Origin: Methanobacteriota archaeon
GTDB lineage: Archaea > Methanobacteriota > Methanobacteria > Methanobacteriales > Methanobacteriaceae
Direction of reading: 5' to 3'
Length of the DNA stretch: 6,358 nt
NCBI GenBank assembly: GCA_023430285.1
Contig: JAEZAV010000028.1
Span: 1 to 6,358, forward strand
Positions 1 through 5,831 of this stretch are shown here, piece by piece. A program made the translations under genes and the position numbers. Position 1 is the first letter of the stretch. The number at the start of each line of letters is the position of its first letter. A model generated the notes under the pieces. That model was given only the letters and a program-made list of their open reading frames with translations, searched no databases and was not told the origin of the DNA.

Positions 1-58
1 TCGTGAACATGCTGTTATCTGGATAAATTATCACTGAAAAAATCTCCATTTAATTTCT

Positions 59-75
59 AAAAAAAGATAAAAAAA
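59..75 (-). terminator. Oligo-T terminator after the DUF5518 gene
   Basis: Read on the minus strand, two runs of seven T separated by ATC begin 4 nt after the TAA stop at 79-81. Archaeal transcription stops at U-tracts without needing a stem, and no convincing stem lies just before this one. It would end the transcript of the DUF5518 gene and any read-through from the upstream operon. Confidence 0.6.
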
Positions 76-78
76 GGT

Positions 79-450
79 TTAGTTTTTACCACTAATAAGT
101 GATCCTATTGCACCACCAACTCCCACCACAAATCCACTTGTAACGAAGATAGTTAGTATCCATACAATAGATGCTGCTGCTGCCACACCAAATCCAACAA
201 GTCCAGCAGTTATTGTTCCACCTATTAATAATATGATGGAGATCACTATTGCACCAAATGCTCCTGCAACAAGTCCATTGCCAAATCCAGTGAGAACTCC
301 GCCACCTACCATGAGTCCTACAACTATGCCTGCAATGAACAATCCAATACTTATTCCAACAAAACCCATGAAATAACCGAAAACATTTGAAAGGATAACA
401 GCGAGTATGAATCCCACAAATGCCGCAGTCCAATTAACCAAACCAATCAC
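79..450 (-). CDS. DUF5518-type small four-helix membrane protein
   Basis: A 123-residue, very hydrophobic, Gly-rich protein with about four membrane segments (roughly residues 8-26, 30-50, 60-85 and 88-118) and almost no charged residues apart from the C-terminal GKN. The early NW motif, the GF-rich helices and the small size match my memory of the DUF5518 family of archaeal membrane proteins, whose function is unknown. The start is uncertain. The GTG at 450 opens the frame, but it lies inside GGGGTGAT (446-453), which is an excellent ribosome binding site and would fit initiation at the TTG at 441 (giving MVNWTA) about as well. No upstream ATG is in frame. The gene has its own TATA promoter and oligo-T terminator, so it is probably monocistronic. 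A holin-like or stress-related membrane role is possible but nothing here shows it. Confidence 0.82.
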   Translation of the reverse strand: MIGLVNWTAAFVGFILAVILSNVFGYFMGFVGISIGLFIAGIVVGLMVGGGVLTGFGNGLVAGAFGAIVISIILLIGGTITAGLVGFGVAAAASIVWILTIFVTSGFVVGVGGAIGSLISGKN

Positions 451-453
451 CCC
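446..453 (-). promoter_or_regulatory. Ribosome binding site that questions the DUF5518 start
   Basis: The minus strand reads GGGGTGAT, close to a perfect complement of the methanogen 16S rRNA 3' end. It overlaps the GTG at 450-448, so if it is used as a Shine-Dalgarno site the real start is the in-frame TTG at 441-439, with a short 4-nt spacer. If the mRNA starts with GTG at 450, this site is not the binding site. Confidence 0.4.
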
Positions 454-490
454 TGTTGTTTCATAACCATGTTATATATGTATTATTATG

Positions 491-502
491 TAACTTAAGT
501 TA
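491..502. promoter_or_regulatory. Perfect 12-bp palindrome at the DUF5518 promoter
   Basis: TAACTTAAGTTA is its own reverse complement. It lies just downstream of the minus-strand TATA box and overlaps its last two bases, before the predicted transcription start near 478. A dimeric regulator bound here would hinder TBP/TFB or polymerase entry, so it is a candidate operator. AT-rich intergenic DNA also produces palindromes by chance. Confidence 0.35.
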
Positions 503-517
503 TATAAACCCTTTTAT
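501..517 (-). promoter_or_regulatory. BRE/TATA promoter for the DUF5518 gene
   Basis: On the minus strand the sequence ATAAAAGGG then TTTATATA (508-501) is a textbook methanogen BRE plus TATA box. Transcription should start about 26 nt from the box centre, near 478, leaving a leader of about 28 nt before the GTG at 450. The promoter lies within 30 nt of the mptD stop codon, and no T-tract separates them, so the DUF5518 gene may also receive read-through. Confidence 0.75.
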
Positions 518-529
518 GTGGCCATAACT

Positions 530-898
530 TTAATCAACATGCTCAACGTACATAAGAGGATAATTTAGTTCTGATACAAACTTCAATCTGATTAAAGCTT
601 GTTTATCAGAGCAGACCGTAGTTACCTTCACAGCCAACATTTCTCCAGACAAAGAAACATAATCAAATTCATTGGAAATTTCTTCCAGTTTTTTGCGATC
701 TATTTCTACTTCAACACTAGAAACACACGGTTGAACAGACATGGCAGCTTCAATTGCCTTTTCAAGTGATTCGACAGAATCAATATTGACAGGAGTCCCA
801 ACAAACTGATGGAACAAAGCCCCCATTGTTATGGCCCCTTCAAAAATAGCTCTTTCTCTGTTTGTTATATTATTAAAGTACTTTTCTTCTGCATTCAC
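530..898 (-). CDS. mptD: Archaeal dihydroneopterin aldolase, MptD type
   Basis: MptD (DUF372/COG2098) cleaves 7,8-dihydroneopterin to 6-hydroxymethyl-7,8-dihydropterin and glycolaldehyde in the tetrahydromethanopterin pathway, in the cytosol. I recognise the family's N-terminal signature NITNRERAIFEGAI followed by MGALFHQFVGTPV, and the total length of about 120 residues fits. There is no signal peptide or membrane helix. The frame extends to a GTG at 907, but I prefer the GTG at 898 (122 residues): AGGTG at 905-909 lies 6 nt before it, while nothing like a binding site precedes 907. The 898 start leaves one base between the sortase stop codon and this gene, and the 907 start would overlap the sortase, so translation is probably coupled. 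Its metabolic role is unrelated to the envelope genes upstream; shared transcription may be incidental. Confidence 0.85.
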   Translation of the reverse strand: MNAEEKYFNNITNRERAIFEGAITMGALFHQFVGTPVNIDSVESLEKAIEAAMSVQPCVSSVEVEIDRKKLEEISNEFDYVSLSGEMLAVKVTTVCSDKQALIRLKFVSELNYPLMYVEHVD

Positions 899-899
899 T

Positions 900-1619
900 T
901 TAAACACCTAACAAATTATTAAACCATGAAAGTTGAGATTCAATTGCATCTGGAGGAATTGGAAACAAGTACGCCAGAACCAGAAATGCTGTGATGGCTA
1001 CGACTGCCAAAAATATGATGTACTGATCATCCTTTAGAGGATAGAAAAAGCTCAAGATCATGCCGCCAGCAAAGAAGCCCACCAGAATAAATATTCCATA
1101 TGGAGGCTCTGTACTGTGGGTTTGGGAATTATTAATTGGATAAATGGATACCTGATTAGCTTCTATTATGAGTCTCTGTGCATCGGATCCCAATGGATAA
1201 CAGGTTATTAAAAACAGTTTATTTCCCTGTTCAATGTTTAATCTGTATGAATCATCTACTACCGTTGAATTAACAACAGCGTACTCAACATTACCTATTC
1301 CTGGCCACGCCACAGTGATGTTATCACCAGCCTTGAGTTTGTCAAGATTTAAAAATGGTGATCCATGAAAGGTCCTGTGTCCAAAAAGAGCTGTCGTTCC
1401 AAAACTTGGTTTAGCAGATTGTGGATCGTAATAAATTCCATAATCAACGGATTTATTGTTAATTGCTTGATCTACATTTATAGATGGAATTTCTATGTAG
1501 GGAGTATTTGTGCTGTTTTGAGAACTGTTGTCTGACGATGAGTAGTAACTCACTTCAATCAGACAGTAGAGTGATATGATTACTAATCCAATTAAAACGA
1601 ATAAAGTTGAGAGTTTCAT
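900..1619 (-). CDS. Cysteine sortase with two C-terminal membrane helices
   Basis: A 239-residue membrane-bound transpeptidase. Sortases cut a C-terminal sorting signal, form a thioester with the catalytic Cys, and pass the protein to an amine acceptor. The catalytic set is visible: His81 in FGHR, Cys140 in LITCYP and Arg149 in QRLII, with the fold-typical YIEIPSINVD near residue 41 and a loop around FHGSPFLNLDKL (84-95). One helix (about 6-22) precedes the domain, and two helices follow it (about 174-193 and 199-219), which is unlike the single-anchor bacterial class A enzymes. It is not an archaeosortase, which is a multi-helix enzyme of different fold. The ATG at 1619 has only a weak upstream binding site. 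An in-frame stop five codons before it limits other starts. The gene begins 36 nt after a protein with a sortase-like tail, its probable substrate. The sortase class cannot be assigned by eye. Confidence 0.93.
   Translation of the reverse strand: MKLSTLFVLIGLVIISLYCLIEVSYYSSSDNSSQNSTNTPYIEIPSINVDQAINNKSVDYGIYYDPQSAKPSFGTTALFGHRTFHGSPFLNLDKLKAGDNITVAWPGIGNVEYAVVNSTVVDDSYRLNIEQGNKLFLITCYPLGSDAQRLIIEANQVSIYPINNSQTHSTEPPYGIFILVGFFAGGMILSFFYPLKDDQYIIFLAVVAITAFLVLAYLFPIPPDAIESQLSWFNNLLGV
905..909 (-). promoter_or_regulatory. Ribosome binding site setting the mptD start
   Basis: AGGTG on the minus strand lies inside the last codons of the sortase gene, with a 6-nt spacer (TTTAAA) to the GTG at 898. 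It decides for that start over the GTG at 907, which is part of the site itself. Confidence 0.55.
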
Positions 1620-1655
1620 AGTTCTTTGATCTTAATGAACTCCCAACTAATAAAT

Positions 1656-2609
1656 TTATCGTAACACTCTAGCGTAAATTATACCACCAGCTACAATAAT
1701 CCCGCCTATAAGGAATAATCCCCACGGCACCCCTGTATTTTTAGTTGGTAGTGTTGATGAACCATTTACATGGCTCGGATCGTTAATTTGTGTGGTACCT
1801 GTCTTTTTGTTAGCTGGTGTTACAGATGTACCATTTGGATAGGTGTAAGTGTAGGAGTATCCCTTGGTTTGACCAGGGTATAATGTAACGTCCCATGCAG
1901 CTGTTTGAGCACTTGGATTCTCATTATCAATATAACTCACTGTAGGAGAACTACTGGTTAAAACAGAGTTCATTGGTACTATTGGAGCCCTAACTATACC
2001 TTCAACCCTAGGACCTGAAGCTACCATATTTTTGAGATAGAAGAAGAATGTTCCCTGCCATTTAACAACTTGTAAATTGGGGTTTAAATATTCTAATTCG
2101 TTTGGAAGGAACCAGCTTGATGTTAATCCTGGATCATTTACTGTTGGCCAGAAAGTATTAGCTGAGTCTCCCCTCTGGATATACCACGGTGCTGGAGGGT
2201 TGCTTTCCTTGAGTGCAAATGTCACAGTTTTTGTCTGTCCAGCATCAACTTCCCATCCCAAATCCCCTGCAGGATTGATGGAATTTATCATTCTGATTGC
2301 AGAAGGATTGGTTGACAAGATGACCCAATCAATGGCAGATGAATTAGTTCCTGTAACAGTCACAGTTCCATCACCAGTGTACTGTTGGCTGATCTTGAAG
2401 AATTCAGCATGATCGTTGTTGTTGTGAACTGTTAAACTGATGGTGGCCTGAAGGTAGGTGAACTGTAGCGTGGACCCTGTTCCCTGTATCCATGCCTGTT
2501 GATCGTTACTTTCACCAAATGTTTCTGCTGATACCATATTGGATGATGCTAATCCTACTATTAAGACTAGAATAGCTACAGAAATAATGTAAATATTGTT
2601 AAGATCCAT
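1656..2609 (-). CDS. Secreted protein with LPxTG-like C-terminal sorting signal
   Basis: A 317-residue exported protein I do not recognise as a named family. It has a Sec-type signal peptide (hydrophobic residues 6-22, likely cut after VSA at 28) and an extracellular region of about 260 residues that looks beta-rich. Its tail has LPTKNTG at 287-293, a hydrophobic stretch (296-313) and a basic end, R314 to R317. This three-part tail is the layout of Gram-positive sortase substrates, although the motif is two residues longer than LPxTG. Two related segments, WEV with GQTK (119-127) and WDV with GQTK (239-249), suggest a repeated Ig-like domain. Three NxS/T sequons (N89, N259, N282) could be glycosylated. 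The start is supported by GGGG at 2617-2620 with a 7-nt spacer. The sortase follows directly, so this is its likely client. A simple membrane-anchored surface protein is the alternative. Confidence 0.85.
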   Translation of the reverse strand: MDLNNIYIISVAILVLIVGLASSNMVSAETFGESNDQQAWIQGTGSTLQFTYLQATISLTVHNNNDHAEFFKISQQYTGDGTVTVTGTNSSAIDWVILSTNPSAIRMINSINPAGDLGWEVDAGQTKTVTFALKESNPPAPWYIQRGDSANTFWPTVNDPGLTSSWFLPNELEYLNPNLQVVKWQGTFFFYLKNMVASGPRVEGIVRAPIVPMNSVLTSSSPTVSYIDNENPSAQTAAWDVTLYPGQTKGYSYTYTYPNGTSVTPANKKTGTTQINDPSHVNGSSTLPTKNTGVPWGLFLIGGIIVAGGIIYARVLR

Positions 2610-2649
2610 TTTATATCCCCATTACCCTTGAAACAAAGTAAAGATAAGA

Positions 2650-2667
2650 TCTGCATATCCCTGCAGA
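2650..2667. repeat. Inverted repeat ahead of the sortase-substrate gene
   Basis: TCTGCA-TATCCC-TGCAGA is a 6-bp perfect stem with a 6-nt loop, 41 nt upstream of the ATG at 2609. It could be an operator or a hairpin in the mRNA between the DUF515 gene and the substrate gene. I see no convincing TATA box on the minus strand in this gap. Confidence 0.4.
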
Positions 2668-2671
2668 CCTT

Positions 2672-2689
2672 CTAAAAATTTTTTTTTAG
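2672..2689 (-). terminator. A/T-rich palindrome after the DUF515 gene, possible weak terminator
   Basis: Two bases past the DUF515 stop, the minus strand reads CTAAAAAAAAATTTTTAG, a 7-bp self-pairing element with only five T in the run. It could cause partial termination and so split the six genes into two expression units, but the U-tract is short for an archaeal terminator. Confidence 0.3.
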
Positions 2690-2691
2690 TT

Positions 2692-4173
2692 CTATGAACC
2701 ATATATCTGATGGAGTTCTGTTATCATCCATTCAGGAGCCCTTTGAGTTGGAACAACAAGGTAAAGACTTGAACCTGCCACAACATTGTCGTTTTGAATA
2801 ACCCACAATGCATTTTCCCTTGGTACTTCCAGAACAACCAAGTAATTGTTGGTTAGATCCCCTAGATTTGAAACCCTTTCAAAGTCTGATAACCTCCAAC
2901 CGTACGCATTCAGGAGTGAAGTGATCTGGGCTTCATTCCAGTTTCTAGATGCACCTGCCTTTAAAAGTGCCTCAACATTACCCTGAGCAGATTGACTGGT
3001 TAATGTGGAAACCCCAGCACCATTAACTGAAAATTGTTGTTGGTGTGTTAAGTTTGCGTCAGTTGAAGTGTAAATACCATTAGATGTGTCCCTAAGTATA
3101 GCTAACACAGTAGCTCCACTTATTTCTGGTGATGATGTTGTGGTGGTTGTTGGTTGTGCCTGTGTGGTGTTGTTACCTGTTGAAGTTGTTTGGGAAGTGT
3201 TCACATTCTGATAAACATCAACTGAATCACCAACGTTAATCAAACCACCTGCAGCCTGTATTCTTGAAATGTAAACTGGAACCGCAACAGTATCAGGGGT
3301 AACAATTTCCATGTTGGCAAGTACACTTGCGTCTGCTTCATTTACTATTATTCCTGCAGCAGTGGTGTTTAATATCAAGTTTTTAACATTAGCACTGGAT
3401 GCAGCTACTCCCGTAGTAGATGTGTCAGTTGTTCCGTTGGTTCCGCCACCTGCTTGTGAAGGAACGGAATAACTTATTTGTACCCGGTTATAGGGATCCT
3501 TCTTAAGATTTATCTGTTGATTCTGATAATCTCTCCAAGCACTGGTTGCAGGTCCTATAACATCTACAGCAAGAACCTGATCAGGTGTTTGACCCGAATC
3601 AATATCAGCTAAAAGAAGAGTTTTATGTGGATCAGCAGATAATGCTCCTTTGAAATAAGAGTTTACTTCATTTATCTTGGCCATTTTAGCACTGTTTAGT
3701 GTATCTTGGTACGGACCATAAACTAAGAAATAATAGCCAGCCCCTACCAGAATGATCAAAATAATACCAAAAACCGCAGCTCCAACTAGAGTCCTCTGAT
3801 CATCTTCAGGAAGTTTCTTCCCAAATCCGCCTCCAATCCCAGCTAATCCTCCGGATTTCTTTTTCTCAGGAGCTCTTAATCTAGGCTTAGAATCTGTTGG
3901 TTTGGATGTAGGTTTAGTTATTGGCCGAGGCATTTTTCGCTCAGCAGCTGGTTTCTTCGAAACAATTTTAGGCTTAGATGAACTACTTAGCTTAGAATCA
4001 GACTTACTCTTGTCGGTGTCGTCGTCCTTGGGCTTACCAGAAACCTTACCCACCATGTCTTTCAAACGACCGCCTATATCTGAATTATCCGAATCAGGTT
4101 TTTTGCCGTTTTTTCGGAGATCAGGCGTGTCATTCTTATCTTTATCTTTTTTTCCTAATATCTTATCTAACAT
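2692..4173 (-). CDS. DUF515-type membrane protein with CpaB/SAF-like C-terminal half
   Basis: A 493-residue protein that I take to belong to DUF515, an archaeal family of unknown function. Order: a Lys/Asp/Ser/Pro-rich, probably disordered cytoplasmic region (1-125), one membrane helix (about 129-152), then a large external part. After residue 280 come IVTPDTVAVPV, GGLINVGDSVDVYQ, GATVLAILRD and YLVVLEVPRENALW then SSLYLVVP. Their order and spacing recall the SAF/RcpC region of CpaB, the Flp pilus assembly protein, broken here by a Thr/Gln-rich insert (about 325-350). The frame opens at a GTG at 4182, but the ATG at 4173 is preferred because GTGGTC at 4177-4182 fits a ribosome binding site ahead of it. 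It overlaps the synthase end by 11 nt, so translation is likely coupled. Function is unknown; an envelope assembly role is inference. Confidence 0.75.
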   Translation of the reverse strand: MLDKILGKKDKDKNDTPDLRKNGKKPDSDNSDIGGRLKDMVGKVSGKPKDDDTDKSKSDSKLSSSSKPKIVSKKPAAERKMPRPITKPTSKPTDSKPRLRAPEKKKSGGLAGIGGGFGKKLPEDDQRTLVGAAVFGIILIILVGAGYYFLVYGPYQDTLNSAKMAKINEVNSYFKGALSADPHKTLLLADIDSGQTPDQVLAVDVIGPATSAWRDYQNQQINLKKDPYNRVQISYSVPSQAGGGTNGTTDTSTTGVAASSANVKNLILNTTAAGIIVNEADASVLANMEIVTPDTVAVPVYISRIQAAGGLINVGDSVDVYQNVNTSQTTSTGNNTTQAQPTTTTTSSPEISGATVLAILRDTSNGIYTSTDANLTHQQQFSVNGAGVSTLTSQSAQGNVEALLKAGASRNWNEAQITSLLNAYGWRLSDFERVSNLGDLTNNYLVVLEVPRENALWVIQNDNVVAGSSLYLVVPTQRAPEWMITELHQIYGS

Positions 4174-4882
4174 TTGGACCACTTCTGCGGAGCTTGGAGT
4201 ATAAACCCATAAAAGGTACCGTTATTAAATATATTAAAGAGACAATGAATAAAAGCTTTGCAGGAATATTTGCAATTAGTGATGAAAAGTTCTGAGGTAG
4301 TAACGTTAAAAATATCAACAAACTTCCAATAACAACTACGCTGCTACTCCTAAATTTAGGATACTCAACTGTACTAACCATCATCAATGATACCACAACC
4401 ATTATGAGCATTGCCAAATCTGCTTGGAAAAAGCCTGAAAGATAAAATGATCCCAGGATCAAAGCAGTTGTTGGTATGGGTAAGCCCACAAATTTTTCAT
4501 CCTTAACTTCACCCGAATTTACAATTACATTAAACCTTGCAAGTCTTAATACCCCACATAATAGTATTAGGAGTGCTACTCCTATATTAAGGTATGGTAT
4601 CCCAAACGTGGAAGTAGCTGTAATCAAAAGCATTCCCGGTGCAACACCAAAAGAAATTACATCAGATAATGAGTCAATATTTTCTCCAAATCCATACTGA
4701 TCTACTCTTTTTGTTCTTCTTGCAACCCAACCATCAAGCGAATCAAAAATGACTGCAATCAACATAAACTGTGCCGCAATGTCTAAATACCCTTCAAAAG
4801 CCATTATTATCGATAAAAATCCAAAAGAAGCATTGGTCAGCGAAACCAAATCTGCATAGGACATAAAATTTTTGATATTCAT
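4163..4882 (-). CDS. pssA: Archaetidylserine synthase (CDP-alcohol phosphatidyltransferase)
   Basis: Transfers serine onto CDP-archaeol to give archaetidylserine, in the cytoplasmic membrane. The 239-residue protein carries the CDP-alcohol phosphatidyltransferase motif: D47-SL-D50-G51-WV-A54-R55, then G66-ENI-D70-SLS-D74, with all four metal-binding Asp present. It continues with ISFGVAPG and LRLARFN (112-118), typical of PssA-type serine enzymes, not of inositol or glycerol ones. The spacer between AR and G is 10 residues, against the usual 8 or 9. Several membrane helices fill the rest. The frame opens at a GTG at 4897, but GTGGAG at 4892-4897 is better read as the ribosome binding site for the ATG at 4882, giving MNIKNFMSYADL. 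It lies 25 nt after the decarboxylase and overlaps the DUF515 gene. An archaeal ether-lipid substrate is inferred from the organism. Confidence 0.92.
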   Translation of the reverse strand: MNIKNFMSYADLVSLTNASFGFLSIIMAFEGYLDIAAQFMLIAVIFDSLDGWVARRTKRVDQYGFGENIDSLSDVISFGVAPGMLLITATSTFGIPYLNIGVALLILLCGVLRLARFNVIVNSGEVKDEKFVGLPIPTTALILGSFYLSGFFQADLAMLIMVVVSLMMVSTVEYPKFRSSSVVVIGSLLIFLTLLPQNFSSLIANIPAKLLFIVSLIYLITVPFMGLYSKLRRSGPNVR

Positions 4883-4891
4883 TATAAAAAA

Positions 4892-4897
4892 CTCCAC
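4892..4897 (-). promoter_or_regulatory. Ribosome binding site setting the synthase start
   Basis: GTGGAG on the minus strand is followed by a 9-nt spacer and the ATG at 4882. The longest open frame would begin at the GTG inside this very site, so the five extra residues (MEFFI) are probably untranslated. Confidence 0.6.
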
Positions 4898-4907
4898 TTA
4901 AAATATT

Positions 4908-5591
4908 TCAGTTCGCATTCAATTCACTGTTGAACATTGCCATAATAGTCTCCCCTGCTGTTGGTTTTTCCCCTTCAAAAACCATCACCCTAAATTTATC
5001 GTAGGGAATTATTAAATTAACCCGGGATCCAAATCGTATCATTCCCAACCTGTCACCTATGGTAACTGTATCCCCAGGCTGCACATACTGTACAATTCTC
5101 CTGGCAACGAAGCCTGCAATCTGTATCACTCCGACTTTCCCATATTCCGAATCAATGACAATTAAATTTTTTTCGTTTACTGTGTGAACATCTCCCATGG
5201 CAATTTTGAACTTGCCAGGATAGTATTTAGTTTCCAAAATCTTACCAGAAACAGGAGCTCTCTGCACATGAACATCGAATGGTGACATGAATGTGCTAAT
5301 TAAAATTCCCTTTTCCCCATCCTTCAATATTTTTCCCATAACAGGATCATCCTGCACTGTAACTATCCTCAAGAAGTCAATTTTTCCTTGGAGAATTTTA
5401 CCATCTGCAGGTGCAACAACAACTCCATCCCCATCAGGAATTTTTCTTTTGGGATCTCTGAAAAACTGCATGAAAAATGCTATTATTGAAAAAATGATGA
5501 AACTAATGATAAAGTAACCAAAAAGGAAAGGCAACACAGCAAGGGTTAATAAAATTCCAATTTTCTTTTTTGATAAACCTTTAACAAACAC
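4908..5591 (-). CDS. asd: Archaetidylserine decarboxylase, pyruvoyl-dependent
   Basis: Removes CO2 from archaetidylserine to give archaetidylethanolamine, completing the step begun by the neighbouring synthase. The 227-residue protein has hydrophobic membrane segments at about 10-43, then PADGK (61-65, Asp63), FMSPFDVHVQRAPVSG (101-116, His108), MGDVHTVNEKN, and near the C-terminus RFGS (186-189). In this family the chain cuts itself between Gly and Ser, here G188-S189, and the Ser becomes the pyruvoyl group. The RFGS form and short length mark it as the short PSD type, not the LGST type of E. coli. The GTG start at 5591 is supported by GTGGGGA at 5599-5605 with a 7-nt spacer. It is the first gene of the minus-strand string. 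No clear TATA box was found for it. Ether-lipid specificity is inferred from the organism. Confidence 0.93.
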   Translation of the reverse strand: MFVKGLSKKKIGILLTLAVLPFLFGYFIISFIIFSIIAFFMQFFRDPKRKIPDGDGVVVAPADGKILQGKIDFLRIVTVQDDPVMGKILKDGEKGILISTFMSPFDVHVQRAPVSGKILETKYYPGKFKIAMGDVHTVNEKNLIVIDSEYGKVGVIQIAGFVARRIVQYVQPGDTVTIGDRLGMIRFGSRVNLIIPYDKFRVMVFEGEKPTAGETIMAMFNSELNAN

Positions 5592-5793
5592 TATAAATTC
5601 CCCACTTTAAATAATCCCCTTAATATTTTTATTGGGTAACAATTATACTAATATTAGACCTTGAATCTGTGAATTTTGTTATTTTATTAAATCTACTAAC
5701 TAATAAATATCATACTCAAATTTTTAAATAAATTATAATTGTAACAAACCATCAATTTATGATGTGCTAACTAAACTATTATTGTCAATTGAT

Positions 5794-5810
5794 ACCTAAA
5801 AGTTTATATA
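5794..5810 (+). promoter_or_regulatory. Plus-strand BRE/TATA promoter for a putative RNA
   Basis: ACCTAAAAG followed by TTTATATA (5803-5810) matches the archaeal BRE/TATA consensus well. Transcription should start near 5833. No protein gene begins within 150 nt on this strand, and the first likely gene is more than 410 nt further on, so it may drive a small RNA or a long leader. Confidence 0.55.
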
Positions 5811-5831
5811 ATGTAATATTAAAATCAATAG

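Noticed and set aside
1..58. Edge frames: plus strand 2-37 ending in TGA (REHAVIWINYH) and minus strand from ATG at 49 (MEIFSVIIYPDNSMFT)
   Set aside because: Each is too short to judge and neither has a convincing ribosome binding site or family signature; one of them may be the edge of a real neighbour.
92..433. Open minus-strand frame overlapping the DUF5518 gene
   Set aside because: Its product is rich in Cys, Trp and Ile with no membrane pattern, and it is a shifted reading of the clearly hydrophobic DUF5518 frame.
900..1619. Archaeosortase (ArtA family) as identity of the sortase gene
   Set aside because: Archaeosortases have about eight membrane helices; this protein has a soluble domain with the His, TC and Arg set of true cysteine sortases.
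2077..2412. Plus-strand open frame across the sortase-substrate gene
   Set aside because: It is antisense to a protein with signal peptide and sorting tail, has no ribosome binding site I can see, and no recognisable domain.
3130..3190. GT-rich low-complexity stretch
   Set aside because: It is the coding sequence of a Thr/Gln/Ser-rich linker in the DUF515 protein, not an independent repeat element.
3902..4204. Plus-strand open frame across the DUF515 N-terminal region
   Set aside because: It is the complement of Lys/Asp/Ser-rich codons, giving artificial Leu/Ser/Phe-rich sequence.
4476..4700. Plus-strand open frame inside the synthase gene, and a similar one at 5287-5517 in the decarboxylase gene
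   Set aside because: Both are antisense to strongly recognised enzymes and have no features of their own.
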